Origin: Takakia lepidozioides
Lineage: Eukaryota; Streptophyta; Takakiopsida; Takakiales; Takakiaceae
Assembly (NCBI GenBank): GCA_030704615.1
Contig: CM060733.1
Coordinates: forward strand, 72,416,001 to 72,480,000
Length of the DNA stretch: 64,000 nucleotides
Reading direction: 5' to 3'
Part shown: positions 42,390 to 54,838 of the stretch, in pieces
How positions within the stretch are numbered: position 1 is the first letter of the stretch
Layout: each line of letters starts with the position of its first letter
Notes under the pieces: model-generated
The model's database searches: none
Told to the model about the DNA's origin: nothing
What the model saw: only the letters and a program-made list of their open reading frames with translations
Made by a program: the position numbers and the translations under genes

Positions 42390-44470
42390 GAAGGTGATGA
42401 TAATGAAGGTGGCAGTGATATGCCTGAAGATGATGAGGCTTGGAGAGATGAGAAGGAACTGCACAAGGAAGTGGCGGATACCATAAGGGAAATGCAGAAG
42501 AGTACTGATATTCCTTTGGCAGATTCCTCTGATTCTGATGGAGAAGAATAAGTGAGTGAGGATGAAAGGAAGAAAGAAGCTGCAGACATGCAAAGTAATG
42601 AAGGGACTTTGGCTGAAGTAATATGCCAGACCAAAGCGGAGATTACCATTGGACAGCTATTGGCTGTGGCACCTTATTGTAGACACAGTTGTATCAAGCA
42701 ATCAATCGAATTGCCCAGGAGATAGGAAACACAGACCTGAACAACAAGGTGACCAGTTATAATGTGAAGCTGGAAGGGCGAGAAACAGTCATGGACTTTG
42801 ATGATTCTATGCCAGTAATCCAATTGAGAATTGGAAGCACAGAACTAACTGATGTACTGATAGATGGAGGCTCTGGAGTGAATATCATGACAGACCAATT
42901 AAGAAAGAAGCTTGGTCTAAGTAACATGAAACCAGCCCCATTTACAATAACAATGGCAGATCAAAGAAGTGTACAGCCATTGGGATTGATAATAGGAGTT
43001 AAGATACAGATTCAAAAGATGATCTTTATGATCACATTAACTGTGTTGAAAATGGATGAAGTCATGGAAGCTTACTCCTTATTGTTGGGACGTCCGTGGC
43101 TGAAACAGGCCAAGGTATTCCATGACAGGAATTCCCAGTTACTAACAGTGCATGATGGGATGCACAAGATACAAATTACCACTAAGAAATCTAGTAGATT
43201 ACCTGCTACGAGAAGACCTCAAGGGGTCAGGGAGTATGACTGGAGGGGAGGACTTGATGAGGAGCAGGAAGCTACCCTGTTCGCTGCACATCCAGAGTGG
43301 GAGCAAGTTGCAGAGATGCAGCTGGAAGGCCTAAGTTGTTTAAGAGGTATCTGTTGTGGTGTGGTGACAGCAACACCAATTGAAGGTGAAACAAGCAGTT
43401 ACCCACCACATTTCTATGAAGAAAGAGAAGGAGAAATGGAAATCCTAGAGGAACCAGCCACTGTGAGTTTATAGGATGAAGTGGTAACTGGTTGGACAAT
43501 CACAGCTGATGAGCAGGTGAGAGAAGTGAATGTGGGAACTGAAGAGGAACCGAGGATGGTGAAGGTAGGAGCTGAATTGGAGCCAGAATTCTTTGAGGAA
43601 GCTAAGAGTTTGTTCATCAAATACAGAGATGTATTTGCTTGGAGCTATAAGGATCTAAAAGGGATACCACTTGAAATCTGTCAGCATAAGATTGAACTGG
43701 AACCAGGATCAGTACCAATCAAGCAGGCAAGGTACTGAATGAATCCCAACTATGCACAGAAGATTGGAGAAGAGATCAAGAAGTTGGCTGAGGCTAAGTT
43801 TATATACCCAATAGAGTATACAACTTGGTTGGTAAACTAAGAGTTTGTGGGAACTACAGGAAGCTGAATGCTTGTACAAAGAAAGATCCTTTCCCTTTGC
43901 CATTCACAGAAGCAGTATTGGACACTGTGGCAGGCCATGAGATGTACTCATTCATGGATGGCTTCAGTGGTTATAATCAAGTGCAAGTGGCAGAAGAAGA
44001 CCAAGGAAAGACAGCTTTCATCACAGACTGGGGTGCTTATGCATACAAAGTTATGCCTTTTGGTCTTTGTAATGCACCAGCAACCTTTCAGAGAGTGATA
44101 AGTGAATCTTTTCATGAGTATCTGGATGATTTCATGCAGGTGTTCTTGGATGATTTAAGTGTGTACAGCTCTAAGAATGAGCACTTGCATAAATTGGAGT
44201 TATGTCTGTCCAGATGCAGGATGAGAGGTCTGGGCCTGAATCCAGAGAAGTGTACTTTCTGTGTGAACTCAGGGGTGCTTCTGGGACACATTGTGTGTAA
44301 GAGGGGACTTCTTGTGGATCCCAGGAAAACAGAGGCCATTAAAGCCTCTCTACCACCAGTGAATGTTAAGAGTCTAAGGAGATTCCTTGGACAAACCAGC
44401 TATTACAGAAGATTTGTCAAAAGGTACGCACAGATAGCAGCACCATTGAGCAAACTTCTGAAGAAAGATG
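42390..44470 (+). pseudogene. Gypsy protease and reverse transcriptase, with stops and deletions
   Basis: Protease: MPVIQLRIGSTELTDVLIDG, with catalytic D in LIDGGSG, followed by LLLGRPWL. Reverse transcriptase from about 43825: YRKLNACTKKDPFPLPFTEA, MDGFSGYNQVQVAEEDQGKT, MPFGLCNAPATFQR and VFLDDLSVYS (the catalytic DD pair). Stops occur at about 42551, 43474 and 43736. Versus the nested copy, about 35 bases encoding SPIVIVPKKN are missing at about 43832. The frame after KKDA (44470) jumps directly to integrase because of a 0.93-kb deletion that removed RNase H and the integrase zinc finger. Confidence 0.88.
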
Positions 44471-45245
44471 CCTACGGAACCATTTCAGAAATGGGGACTA
44501 GACTTTGTTGGACCAATTAACCCACCAGCCAAGAATACACAGAACAGGTACATAATTACAACCACTGATTATACTACGAAGTGGGTGGAAGCTAAAGCTT
44601 TGAGGGACAACACAGCCAAGTCCACAGCAAGGTTCCTGTATGAGAACATACTTACACGATTTGGCTGTCCCTTGGAATTTATCAGTGATCAGGGAAGTCA
44701 CTTCATTAATGAGACCATTGAATTATTGACTAAAGAGTTCATGATTGTGCATAGGAAGAGTACAACATATTACCCACAGGTTAATGGGTAGGCAGAGGCT
44801 ACCAACAAAATACTATGTACTATCTTGGCTAAGATAGTCAATGCAAACATAACGGATTGGGATACAAAGCTGCTGACAGCTTTGTGGTCATACAAGACTT
44901 CATATAAAGTCACCACTAAGTATACACCATTCCAATTAGTTTATGGTATGGAAGCTTTACTTCCAGTGGAATTCCTGTTACCTACCATGAGAACGGAATG
45001 GGGAAAGAGAATGGAATTGCAAGATTCAATTAAGGTCAGGAAACATGAATTATACCATGTGGAAGAAGTATGTGCTGATGCAGCTGATAACATGACCAGA
45101 ATTCAGACGAAGAGAAAGGAACAGTTTGATGAAGGCAAGATAAAGACTTTTAATACAGGAGATTTGGTTCTCTGGTTGCAGAAGAAGGGGAAGATTAAAG
45201 CTTCTAAGCTTAAATCACCATGGAAATGACCTTATGTCATACAGA
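44471..45245 (+). pseudogene. Gypsy integrase core, interrupted
   Basis: MPTEPFQKWGLDFVGPINPP (first D), FISDQGSHFINETIELLTKE (second D) and the region of NGQAEATNK where a TAG at 44789-44791 replaces the Q codon just before the catalytic E. Then LLTALWSYKTSYKVTTKYTP and the C-terminal VLWLQKKGKIKASKLKSPWK ending in TGA at 45227. Integrase would insert the cDNA. This copy is inactive. Confidence 0.85.
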
Positions 45246-45247
45246 AG

Positions 45248-45769
45248 ATGTATGATAACAACACCGCCATGTTACAAACCATTAACAAAGAGATGTTGGG
45301 AAGAGTCAATGCCAATAAGTTGAAGGGGTACAGTGGTATCCATGACAAACCATTGCAGCATGATTTGCATGTTGAAACGCAAAAGCAGTCACAGGCTGCG
45401 CCAGTGATACCAATGGAGTATGGAGCACTTGTCGCTAGGCCGAGCATATATGACCAGGGCGGGCAGAACAAGCGCGACACAACCTATCACACAGCCCATC
45501 AAGGCGCGACACAACATATCACAGCCCAGCACGGCGCAACACAGCCTATCACAGCCCAGCACGGCGCGACACAGCATATCACACCCCCGCATGGCGCAAC
45601 ACAGCCTATCACAGCCCAGCACGGCGCAACACAGCCTATCACAACCTACCACAGCGTGTCACAGCCTATCACAGCTTACCACAGTGCAACACAGCCTATC
45701 ACAGCGTACCACAGTATGACACAGTCTGTCACAGCTCAACACAGCCTACTAGGGTTACACAATCCATAG
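45248..45769 (+). repeat. Pol C-terminal tail built of a CACAGCC minisatellite
   Basis: After MYDNNTAMLQTINKEMLGRV the sequence turns at about 45470 into CACAGCCTATCACAGCCC-type repeats of about 18-36 bp up to 45760. In the nested copy the same stretch is in frame and gives (R/Q).TAYHS repeats at the very end of pol. The LTRs of this family carry a related CACAGCC(CGT) minisatellite. Confidence 0.8.
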
Positions 45770-46222
45770 AATCAGTGACTGGTGGACGCAGGATAACTTC
45801 AGGAAAATGGCCGGCGGAAGAAAGGACGGAAGCCAGTTTAGAAATGGACACGTGGAAGTCAGGGCGCGACACACAGCTGAGAAGGAAGTGCAAGAACAGG
45901 TGTCATCAAGAAAGAGGACAAGAATGGCCGTCAAAGTACTTACTTAGCACGTCAATTTGGATGAATGGCGGGCCCATTAATGAATACGGAAAAAGGGCAA
46001 CGGAACAAACGACAAGTACAGAAAAGTGAAATTCTTGTCACATGTGTTATCCTAGTGGACAGTCCAGCAGGAAAAGTCCACTAAAGAAAATTAAATCTAA
46101 AATCCAGTCACAATGGTTACAGCCAATCATAAGCCAGAAGTAGGATCAAGAAATTGGAGGGATTTTAAGCGCAAGAGTCGGCGTCGTTCCAAGTAATGGG
46201 CGTCTCGACGGGACAAACCATC

Positions 46223-46812
46223 AATGCTATAGCTTTGAAGCTATGGAGGAACTAACAGACTATACGCTCGCAATATTACTTACGCAGTGGCATAGGGACG
46301 GAAGAACAGAGCGGATCTTTTCTCTTAATCGATGCTTGCAAGCCCCGCAGGCTTACAAGAAATTACCCATAGCATTTTGTGGCAACCATACGTTTATGCT
46401 TTGTGCCCTGCAGGCATTTCTGCAATTGTTACAGCCAAAACCTTTCTGTGGGTCTAGAATGAAGAGAGTGAGAGGAATGGAAGAAATCAGGGTGAAGAGC
46501 ACCACAATCCTGCAGAAACAAACGATTGCTACTCCACAGGCGGTAAAGTTACTGAAGGAGCTGCGATTGGAAGGATTGCAAAGCAAAGATTGGACATTGC
46601 ACCATAGACAGTACATGTTACAATTCTTGCAGAACTTTGAGCCTAGGACAGGAGCAACAACGGTGAAGGGAGTTGAATTAGAAATTACTCCCCTATACCT
46701 ACAACAATTGTTTGAATTGCCATCAGGTCAGGTGCATGTGGAGGAGCACAGGGCAAGACTGCAAATAGGGGACTTATTCCAAGAAGGGAGTTTCTTTAAA
46801 ACTCAGGGTTAT
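46223..46812 (+). pseudogene. Accessory ORF after pol in the host gypsy, part 1
   Basis: From MEELTDYTLAILLTQWHRDG (about 46240) it runs through WTLHHRQYMLQFLQNFEPRT, TVKGVELEITPLYLQQLFEL and GDLFQEGSFFKTQGY, where the solo LTR cuts it. The GVELEITPLYLQQLF.LP piece resembles the plant mobile-domain / putative plant transposon protein families often carried by plant gypsy elements; this is a tentative reading. The frame resumes at 47785 (ACTKAIYPGLREV). Confidence 0.7.
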
Positions 46813-47779
46813 TGTCGCGCGGCTTTTACTCACCCATCCCTTCGCTATCCGAGGCGGAAACTCCAAGATAGAAGAGTTGGAAATCTCTAAGTACTCAGCC
46901 CGCGCAGAACAATCAGTCATGACCTACAGCTAGTGTATCATGGGGGTGTTTCCTATTTGTTTCCTTTTCCGCATTCATCTTAGCTACCTTACCATTGATA
47001 ATTAAGTATCAGTTTGCTTCATCAATTTATCGGTTTCCTTAACTCCTCCATTCAATCCACAGCTTCACTCAGATCTCTCTACACAGTGTGATTGTATCGT
47101 ATAAGTATCAGATTATGATTTATCAGGTATCAGGCCGAAGCCATTATGTCTCTATTCTTCTTTCCTATATCACTATAGCTTTGCATATAACAAGCATCTA
47201 CTAATCCTCTTTTCTCCTTCATCGTGCTCTCCGATCTCCGCTCCCGCCTGACTCCGAAGTCCTCCCCGAATAATGATCCCCTTCTTCATTCCCCGTTTTT
47301 CCCTTTATCCTCCTATCCGCGGTTCTAACCGTTTCCCTCTCTAACCGTCGTATGTGAACTAACATGTTCCCTTCACAGGTGTTGTTCCCCACAGTCGTTC
47401 CCTGTCCTACTCTTTGTTCCCTATTATCGTGACAGCTGTGTCAAGCGGTGACTGGCTGTGTTTGGCTGTGTCGGGCTGTGACTGGCTGTGTGGCTGTGCC
47501 GGGCTGTGACTGGCTGTGTGGGCTGTGTCTGCTGTGACGACTGTGACGGGCTGTGTGGGCTGTGTGGGCTGTGACGACTGTGACGGGCTGTGTGGGCTGC
47601 GTGGGCTGTGACGACTGTGACGGGCTGTGTGGGCTGTGACGGCTGTGTGGGCTATGTAACCCCCCTCTACAGTGCGCTGCTGTCACCCCTAAGGTTCCTG
47701 TTTGTCTCAGTCTGTGCAAAAATTAAGGGTACCCTACAGATCCCGTATAAGTGTCTAAGTCCCCTACAGTCCTCTAACA
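46813..47779 (-). mobile_element. Solo gypsy LTR with 5-bp target duplication
   Basis: The minus-orientation LTR (plus-strand reading TGTCGCGCGG...CCTCTAACA) is 967 bp, flanked by GTTAT at 46808-46812 and 47780-47784. No internal sequence is present, so it arose by LTR-LTR recombination. The uninterrupted reading FKTQGY-ACTKA is seen in the nested element at 53760, confirming the insertion. It contains the GGCTGTG (CACAGCC) minisatellite at about 47440-47650. Confidence 0.95.
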
Positions 47780-47784
47780 GTTAT

Positions 47785-49487
47785 GCTTGTACCAAGGCCA
47801 TCTACCCAGGGCTAAGGGAGGTAGGCCATGTATTGAACGTTCTGTTTGCCATGAAACAGAACCAACAGTATTTGAGCAGATCCTTCACAGAGGAAATACT
47901 CAAAGCCCTGAGAGGAGAAGAGGTAGCATGGGCGGACATAATGTACAATGCACTGGTAGAGGAGATGAAAAGATTACAGGGCACTGCCGCAAAGTCTCCT
48001 ATCATAGTGTCTGGCCCAATCATTGCTCAAATAATTCTTGATTCTTGCATACTTGATGCTCGGGAAAGAAAGGAGATGGGAGTATTTGAGACTGAAACCA
48101 CTGCAATGGAAGAGCAAGGCTCTTCACACAGTGAGGGTGGACTGGCAAGGCAACCCCAGTCTAAGAGACAGAGGCGGGGAAAGACTGTAGTGGCGGATCC
48201 ACTGGCTTCACGGAAACCGCATGATAATGTTTCCCAAGCTCTTGTGCAGGAAGGGGCACAGCAACACAGAGAGCTGCTATTATTGGAAGCAGGGCCTTCA
48301 GAGAGGGAAGAGGAAGTTACTTCAGTATCACAGCCATCACAGCCAGATGATCGGCTTGTCACAGAGTTACCACAAGTTGTCTATGCAGTTCCACCAGAAA
48401 TAATTGATTTGGAGAAAGAAGGGTTAGATATCCCCACTACAGAACAGGTGGTGGCAGAAATTGAGAAGGGGGACCTTCTCTATGAAAATTTTGGTCTGGT
48501 CAGGGAAACAGTGATTCCGGAGGTGCAGCGGTTGTCCGGGGGAAACCCTGCGGTGCATATAATACACACACCTGTGACGGAGGTACCACAGGTAGAATGT
48601 CAAGACACTGCAGCACATGTGACGGATGAAGTGGTTCAGGAAGAAAATCTGGTGGGGCAATGGCCTGAATGGTTCGTGAGGCATCACACTGTTGAGGATC
48701 AGGGAGAACAGCAGCAAGCTCACCATGATGACCCTCAACAGGCCATGCTTATGAGTTCCATAAGCAGGACACTTAATTTGTTGGGCACTTATGTGAAATC
48801 CCATGTTCCAACTACCCAATTGGCAGCTTTGAGGGAGGAACTCAGGAAGGAGTTTGAGGCTCGACTTGCCACTGAGTGTGCAAACAAGGTCGATGAGGAG
48901 GTCACTCTCAAGATACAGCAAGACTTAGAGAGTACAAAAGCTGCTTTGCAATTGGCCAAGGAACAATTGATTGAGGCAGGCCTCGCGCAGGACCAGTTGC
49001 ACAAAGCACATAATCAACAGCTATACCAAATGCAGGTGAAGCATGAAAGCAAGTTGCAAGAAGTGAATGCACTACATACGGAGTTGCAGACAGTGCATGA
49101 CAGGATGGCCATACAATGTGCTACACTCACAAGTACGCTTGACCAAGCTACAATAGAAATAAACAGTCAAGCGGAAAGATGCACGAAGGCAGAGGCAGAG
49201 AATGTTGAGCAAGTGAAACTCATTGTCGATATGAAGAATACAATCTGTCGCAATGAGAATACTTTCAAGCAATACAGGCAGGTTGAAGCTGACCAAGAGA
49301 GGTACATCCTTGAGTTGCAACAAACGCTCATCGTAAATAGAAATGAACTCTCTGTGGCTAACAAGGCTTGGAAGGAAGCCAATAATCTGGCTGCTGCCTA
49401 TGCGAGTTTGGTTGAACCTCATGCGAAACGCATGGATGCTTTATGGCAGTAGATAAATGTGTATAGGCTCACAGAGGAGCAGACTCT
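47785..49487 (+). pseudogene. Accessory ORF, part 2: coiled-coil region
   Basis: It continues from part 1: ACTKAIYPGLREVGHVLNVL, a basic cluster KRQRRGK (nuclear-signal-like), a Glu/Gln-rich middle, and from about 48820 a long heptad-rich coiled coil (EVTLKIQQDLESTKAALQLA through YILELQQTLIVNRN). A TAG at 49450-49452 interrupts MDALWQ*INVYRLTEEQTL. The nested gypsy then inserted after ACTCT at 49487. The function is unknown. Confidence 0.75.
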
Positions 49488-50572
49488 TGTCGCGCGGCTT
49501 TTACTCACCCATCCCTTCGCTATCCGAGGCGGAAACTCCAAGATAGAAGAGTTGGAAATCTCTAAGTACTCAGCCCGCGCAGAACAATCAGTCATGACCT
49601 ACAGCTAGTGTATCATGGGGGTGTTTCCTCTTTGTTTCCTTTTTGGCATTCATGTTAGCTACCTTACCATTGATAATTAAGTACCAGTTTGCTTCATCAA
49701 TTTATCGGATTCCATCAACCCATCCATTCATTCCACAGCTTCACTCAGGTCTCTCTACACAGTGTGGTTGTATCGTATAAGTATCAGATTATGATTTATC
49801 AGGTATCAGGCCGAAGCCATTGTGTCTCTAATCTGCTCTACAATATCACTACAGTTTTGCATATAACAAGCATCTACTAATCATCTCTCCTCCTTCACCG
49901 TGCTCTCCATCTTTGCTTCTGTTCTTACTCTCCACCCGATCCTCTCTCTCTCCTGACGTGCTTCCAAGAATCATCCCCCAAAAAGCCCCCTACTCAATCC
50001 TTGCTTCTCCCTTTATCTTCCTACCCGTGGCTCTAACCGTTTCCCTCACTAACCGTCGTCCGTGAACTAACATGTTCCATTTGCAGGTGTTGTTCCCCAC
50101 AGTCGTTCCCTGTCCTGCTCTCCGTTCCCTATGATCGTGACAGCTGTGTCAAGCTGTGACTGGCTGTGTGAAACTGTGACGGGCTGTGATTGGCTGTGCG
50201 ACTGTGTTTGGCTGTGTCGGGCTGTGACTGGCTGTGTGGCTGTGTCGGTTGTGACGGGCTGTGACTAGCTGTGTGGCTGTGTCGGCTGTGACGGGCTGTG
50301 TTGGCTGTGATGGCTGTGTCGGCTGTGACGAGCTGTACTGACTGTGTCTGGCTGTGTCGGCTGTGACTACTGTGACGGCTGTGATGGGCTGTGTTGGCTG
50401 TGTCGGCTGTGACGACTGTGACGGGTTATGTTGGCTGTGACGGGCTGTGTAACCCCCCTCTACAGTGCGCTGCTGTCACCCCTAAGGCTCCTGTTGGTCT
50501 CAGTCTGTGCAAAAATTAAGGGTACCCTACAGATCCCGTATAAGTGTCTAAGTCCCAGACAGTCCTCTAACA
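49488..50572 (-). repeat. 3' LTR of the nested gypsy (1085 bp)
   Basis: On the minus strand TGTTAGAGGACTG...CCGCGCGACA (TG...CA ends). It holds the CACAGCC minisatellite at about 50140-50450. It is longer than the 5' LTR mainly because of extra minisatellite copies. Confidence 0.95.
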
Positions 50573-50592
50573 TTACCCCTTCCCCTCTCAAA
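50573..50592 (-). promoter_or_regulatory. Polypurine tract of the nested gypsy
   Basis: Minus strand GAGAGGGGAAGGGGTAA directly precedes the 3' LTR start, the standard position for the plus-strand DNA primer. Confidence 0.85.
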
Positions 50593-50610
50593 AAGCCGTG
50601 TCCTCACGGT

Positions 50611-53600
50611 TTACTGATTGCGATTAGCAAACCTTTGTGAGTGAGCACCTTTCTGACGTTGAGAGTTTCGTGGCGGACTGTGTGTACGAGCCCGAGGTCT
50701 GTCTCTGGTTGACGGAGATGTTTGAACACTACCTGGATAATTGAGTCCCTCTGGAGCCTGATATCGAGGTAACCTTTCAGGCATAGGAGACCCCCGTCGC
50801 TTCTTCTCTGCCATCTGAATTGCATAGTCTTCTCCCATGTCAAAAGAATTCGGTGAAGAAACAGTTGTATCAGAATCCTCATCGCCTCTCAGGTGTTTTA
50901 ATTTTCGAACTTTTTGTGGAATCCTCTGGGGCATACAATGTTGTCCTACCATGTCTGGAAGTTTATATTTTACAACTTGGTGTACCCGCTGAACAACAAA
51001 ATTGGTGTAGACACTGAGCTCCTTGTCTGTCCAGGTGAGTGGGGTACCAATTACTTGTGCAGCGTGCAAGTATTTCCATGCCACATGTCCCTTATAGAAA
51101 ATATCATCAATGCCCAATTTCTGTGTTGACAAATTGTTCCAGGCCGCTTGAAACCATGAACGAATTTGAGAATCCTTTTGCATCATAACTTTTGCCTCAT
51201 ATAGATACATATGAGGTGGCACTGAAGGTAAGATCCAATGATCCCCACTGGAATAACTCAGAAAGCGCGCTTGCATCTTTTGTTGCTCAATGTGATAACG
51301 TACCAGAAAACAAGCAGCGTAGTATAACCCGCATCCCATGACAATACTTGCTACCTCCTTGGTCTTGGTATAAATGAATCCATGTACAACCTGGAAAGCA
51401 ATTAATTCCCTCAACATGGTACCTGCCTCATGCCAGTACTGTGCAAAGTGATGATCCTCAATTGGTCGATTGTTCGGAAGAACTTTAGTCCTAGTTGCCA
51501 CTGGCAGCCAAATGCGCATGATTTGGTAGTAATGTGCGAATGACTGCGGAGGACTAAATTCTTTCCAAGCCAAATCCAACATGATGGGAATTTGGTTGAA
51601 GGGCATAATCATAGCCCTACTGTACTCCCTTGCAGCTGGAGTTTTAGGTGGGTTAAAAACAGCATTGCCCCATACCTCAGGCTGTGGTGTCTGCGGTGTG
51701 GTTGTAGTAACAACAGGTTCAGCTACTGGTACAGTGACTTGTTGTGGTGTTGGTGGTACTGGCTCTTGTATCATTGGCATGTCTTGCACCTCCTGTGAAG
51801 ACTGAAAAGCCAAAGTTCTGGCTTGTAAATAAGAAGCCATTAGCTGTTCCTGAGGGATATAGACTTTTTTGTCTATGTTTGAAGTGAGGTCCTCCACTTG
51901 AGACTGCAGTCCGTCTACATCCTCCTGTAACTCTGCTATCCTACTATAGACATTGTCTATAGTAGTTGTGGCAATGTTCTGCACTTGCAGTCTGAGCTCA
52001 TTCATCTCGCTTTGGGTGAGCTTTCGTGGTGCTTTGCCCTCCACTGGCCCTTGTGCTAACCAGACCTGCATAAGGCTGTTATCCACCAAGTTGCTTGTGG
52101 TTCCTCTGAGAGAGTGCTCCTCTCTTAGTTTGTACACTTCTAACTGCTGTTGTAAGGCCTCCATGCGCTTCGCATGAGGTTCAACTAAATTCGCATAGGC
52201 AGCAAGTAGATTATTAGCTTCCTTCCAAGCCTTGTTAGTGACCGTGATTTCATTTCTATTGGCCATGAGCGTTTGTTGCAACTCCACGATGTGCTTCTCT
52301 TGATCAGCTTCAACCTGCTTGTATCGCTTGAAAGTATCCTCATTGCGACAGATTGTATTCTTCATATCGACAATGAGTTTCATTTGCTCAACATTCTCTT
52401 CTTCTGCCTTCGTACATTTTTCCGCTTGACTGTTTATTTCTTTTGTAGATTGGTCAAGCATAGTTGTGAATGTAGCACATTGTATGGCCATCCTGTCATG
52501 CACTGTCTGCAACTCCGTATGTAGTGTATTCACTTCTTGCAACTTGCTTTCATGCTGCACCTGCATTTGGTATAGCTGTTGCTTATGTGCTTCGTGCAAC
52601 TGGTCTTGCGCGAGGCCTGCCTCAATCAATTGTTCCTTGGCCAATTGCAAAGCCGCTTCTGTATTTTCCAAGTCCTGCTGCATTTTTAGAGTGACCTCTT
52701 CATCGACCTTGTTTGCACACTCAGTGGCTAGTCGAGCCTCAAACTCCTTCCCGAGTTCTTCTCTCAAGGCTGTCAATTGGGTAGTTGGAACATGGGATTT
52801 GACATAAGTCCCCAACAAATTAAGTGTCATGCCTATGGAACTCATCAGCATTGCCTGTTGAGGGTCATCATGGTGAGGTTGCTGCTGTTCCTCCTGATCC
52901 TCAACAGTGTGATGTCTCACAAACCACTCAGGCCATTGTCCCACCGGTGCTACAGTGTCATGACCTTCTGCCTGTGGTACCTCCGACACAGGTGTGTGTA
53001 TTATATGCACCTCAGGATTTCCCTTGGGCAACTGTTGCACCTCTGGAATCTCTGTCTCCTTGACCAGACCAGAATATTCATAGAGAAGGTCCCCCTTCTC
53101 AATTTCTGCCACTATCTGTTCTGTAGTTGGAATATCTAACCCTTCTCTTTCCAAATCAATTATTTCTGGTTGAGCCTACATGGACAACTTGTAACCTTGT
53201 GACAAGCCGATCAGCTGGCTGTGATGGTTGTGATACTGAAGTAACTTCCTCCTCCCTCTTTGAAGGTCCTGCTTCCAGTAATAGCAGTTCTCTGTGCTGC
53301 TGTGCCCCTTCCTGCACATGAGCTTGGGAAACATTATCATGCGGAATCCGTGAAGCCAGTGGATCCGCCAGTATAGTCTTTCCCCGTCTCTGCCTCTTAG
53401 TCTCGGGTTGCCCTGCTAGTCCACCCTTACTGTGTGAAGAGCCTTGCTCTTCCATTGCAGTGGTTTCTGGCTCAAACACTCTCATCTCCTTTCTTTCTTG
53501 CGCATCAAGTATGCCAGAATCAAGAATTATTTGAGCAATGATTGGGCCAGACACTATGATAGGAGACTTTGCGGTAGTACCTTGTAATCTTTTCATCTCC

Positions 53601-54346
53601 TCTACCAGTGCGTTGTACATTATGTCCGCCCATTCTACCTCTTGTCCTTTCAGGGCTTTGAGTATTTCCTCCGTGAAGGATCTGCTCAAATACTGTTGGT
53701 TCTGTTTCATGGCAATCAGAACGTTCAATACCTGGCCTATCTCCTTTAGCTCTGGGTACACAGCCTTTGTACAAGCATAACCCTGAGTTTTAAAGAAACT
53801 CCCTTCTTGGAATAAGTCCCCTATTTGCAGTCTTGCCCTGTGTTCCTCCACATGCACCTGACCTGCTGGCAATCGAAACAATTGCTGGAGGTATAGGGTA
53901 GTAATTACTAATTCAACTCCCTTCACCGTTGTTGTTCCTGTCCTTGGCTCAAAGTTCTGCAAAAATTGTAACATGTACTGTCTATGGTGTAATGTCCAAT
54001 CTATGCTTTGCAATCCTTGCAATCTCAGCTCCTTCAGTATCTGTATCGCCTGTGGGGTAGCAATCGTTTGTTTCTGCAGAATTGTGGTGCTCTTCACCCT
54101 GATTTCCTCCATTCCTCTCACTCTCTTCATTCTAGACTCACAGAAATGTTTTGGCTATAACAACTGAAGAAATGCCTGTAGTGCACAAAGCATAAACGTA
54201 TGGTTGCCACAAAAAGCTATGGGTAATTTCTTGTAAGCTTGTGGGGCTTGCAAGCATCGCTCAAGAGAAAAGATCCGCTCTGTTGTTTCGTCCCTATGCC
54301 ACTGCGTAAGTAGTATTGCAAGCGTATAGTCTGTTAGTTCCTCCAT
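50611..54346 (-). pseudogene. Accessory ORF of the nested gypsy (about 1245 codons, two lesions)
   Basis: MEELTDYTLAILLTQWHRDE begins at 54346 (frame open upstream to 54793). A TAG at about 54155 replaces the Q codon of the host copy. 54130-53156 continues with the plant-mobile-domain-like piece (VELVITTLYLQQLFRLPAGQ) and KRQRRGK. A frameshift at about 53200 precedes the 847-residue rest (53154-50611). That rest has a long coiled coil (about residues 150-330), a Pro/Thr-rich linker, a compact domain (FNQIPIMLDLAWKEFSPPQS, VPPHMYLYEAKVMMQKDSQI) and a basic Arg/Ser/Pro tail (ERLPRYQAPEG, RDRPRARTHSPPRN). The tail suggests nuclear or nucleic-acid binding. It is not an envelope protein: no signal peptide or membrane segment was seen. 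Function unknown. Confidence 0.8.
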
Positions 54347-54838
54347 AGTTTTCAAGCTATAGCATTGATGGTCTGTCCTGTCGAGACGCCCGTTACTCAG
54401 AACGACGCCGCCTCTTGCGCTTAATTTCCCTCCAATTTCTTGATCCTTTCTCTGGCTTTCTATTGGCTGTAACCACTGTGACTTGATTTTAGATTTCATT
54501 TTCTTTAGTGGACTTTCCCTGCTGGATAGTCCACTAGGATCACACATGTGGCAAGAATTTCGCTTTTCTGTACTTGCCGTTTGTTCCGTTCCCTTTTTTC
54601 CGTATTCATTAATGGGCCCGCCTTTCATCCATTTTGACGGCCGTTCTTGTCCTCTTTCTTTATGACACCTGTTCTTGCACTTCCTTCTCGGCTGTGTGTC
54701 GCGCCCTGACTTCCACGTGTCTATTTTTAAACTGGTTTCCGTCTTTTCTTCCGTCAGCCATTTTCCTGAAGTTATTGTGCGCCCACCTGTCACTGATTCT
54801 ATGGATCGTGTAATCCTAGTAGGCTGTGTTGAGCTGTG

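Noticed and set aside
50611-54346. Accessory ORF as an envelope-like protein
   Set aside because: No signal peptide, transmembrane segment or furin-like site; instead a coiled coil and a basic Arg/Ser tail.
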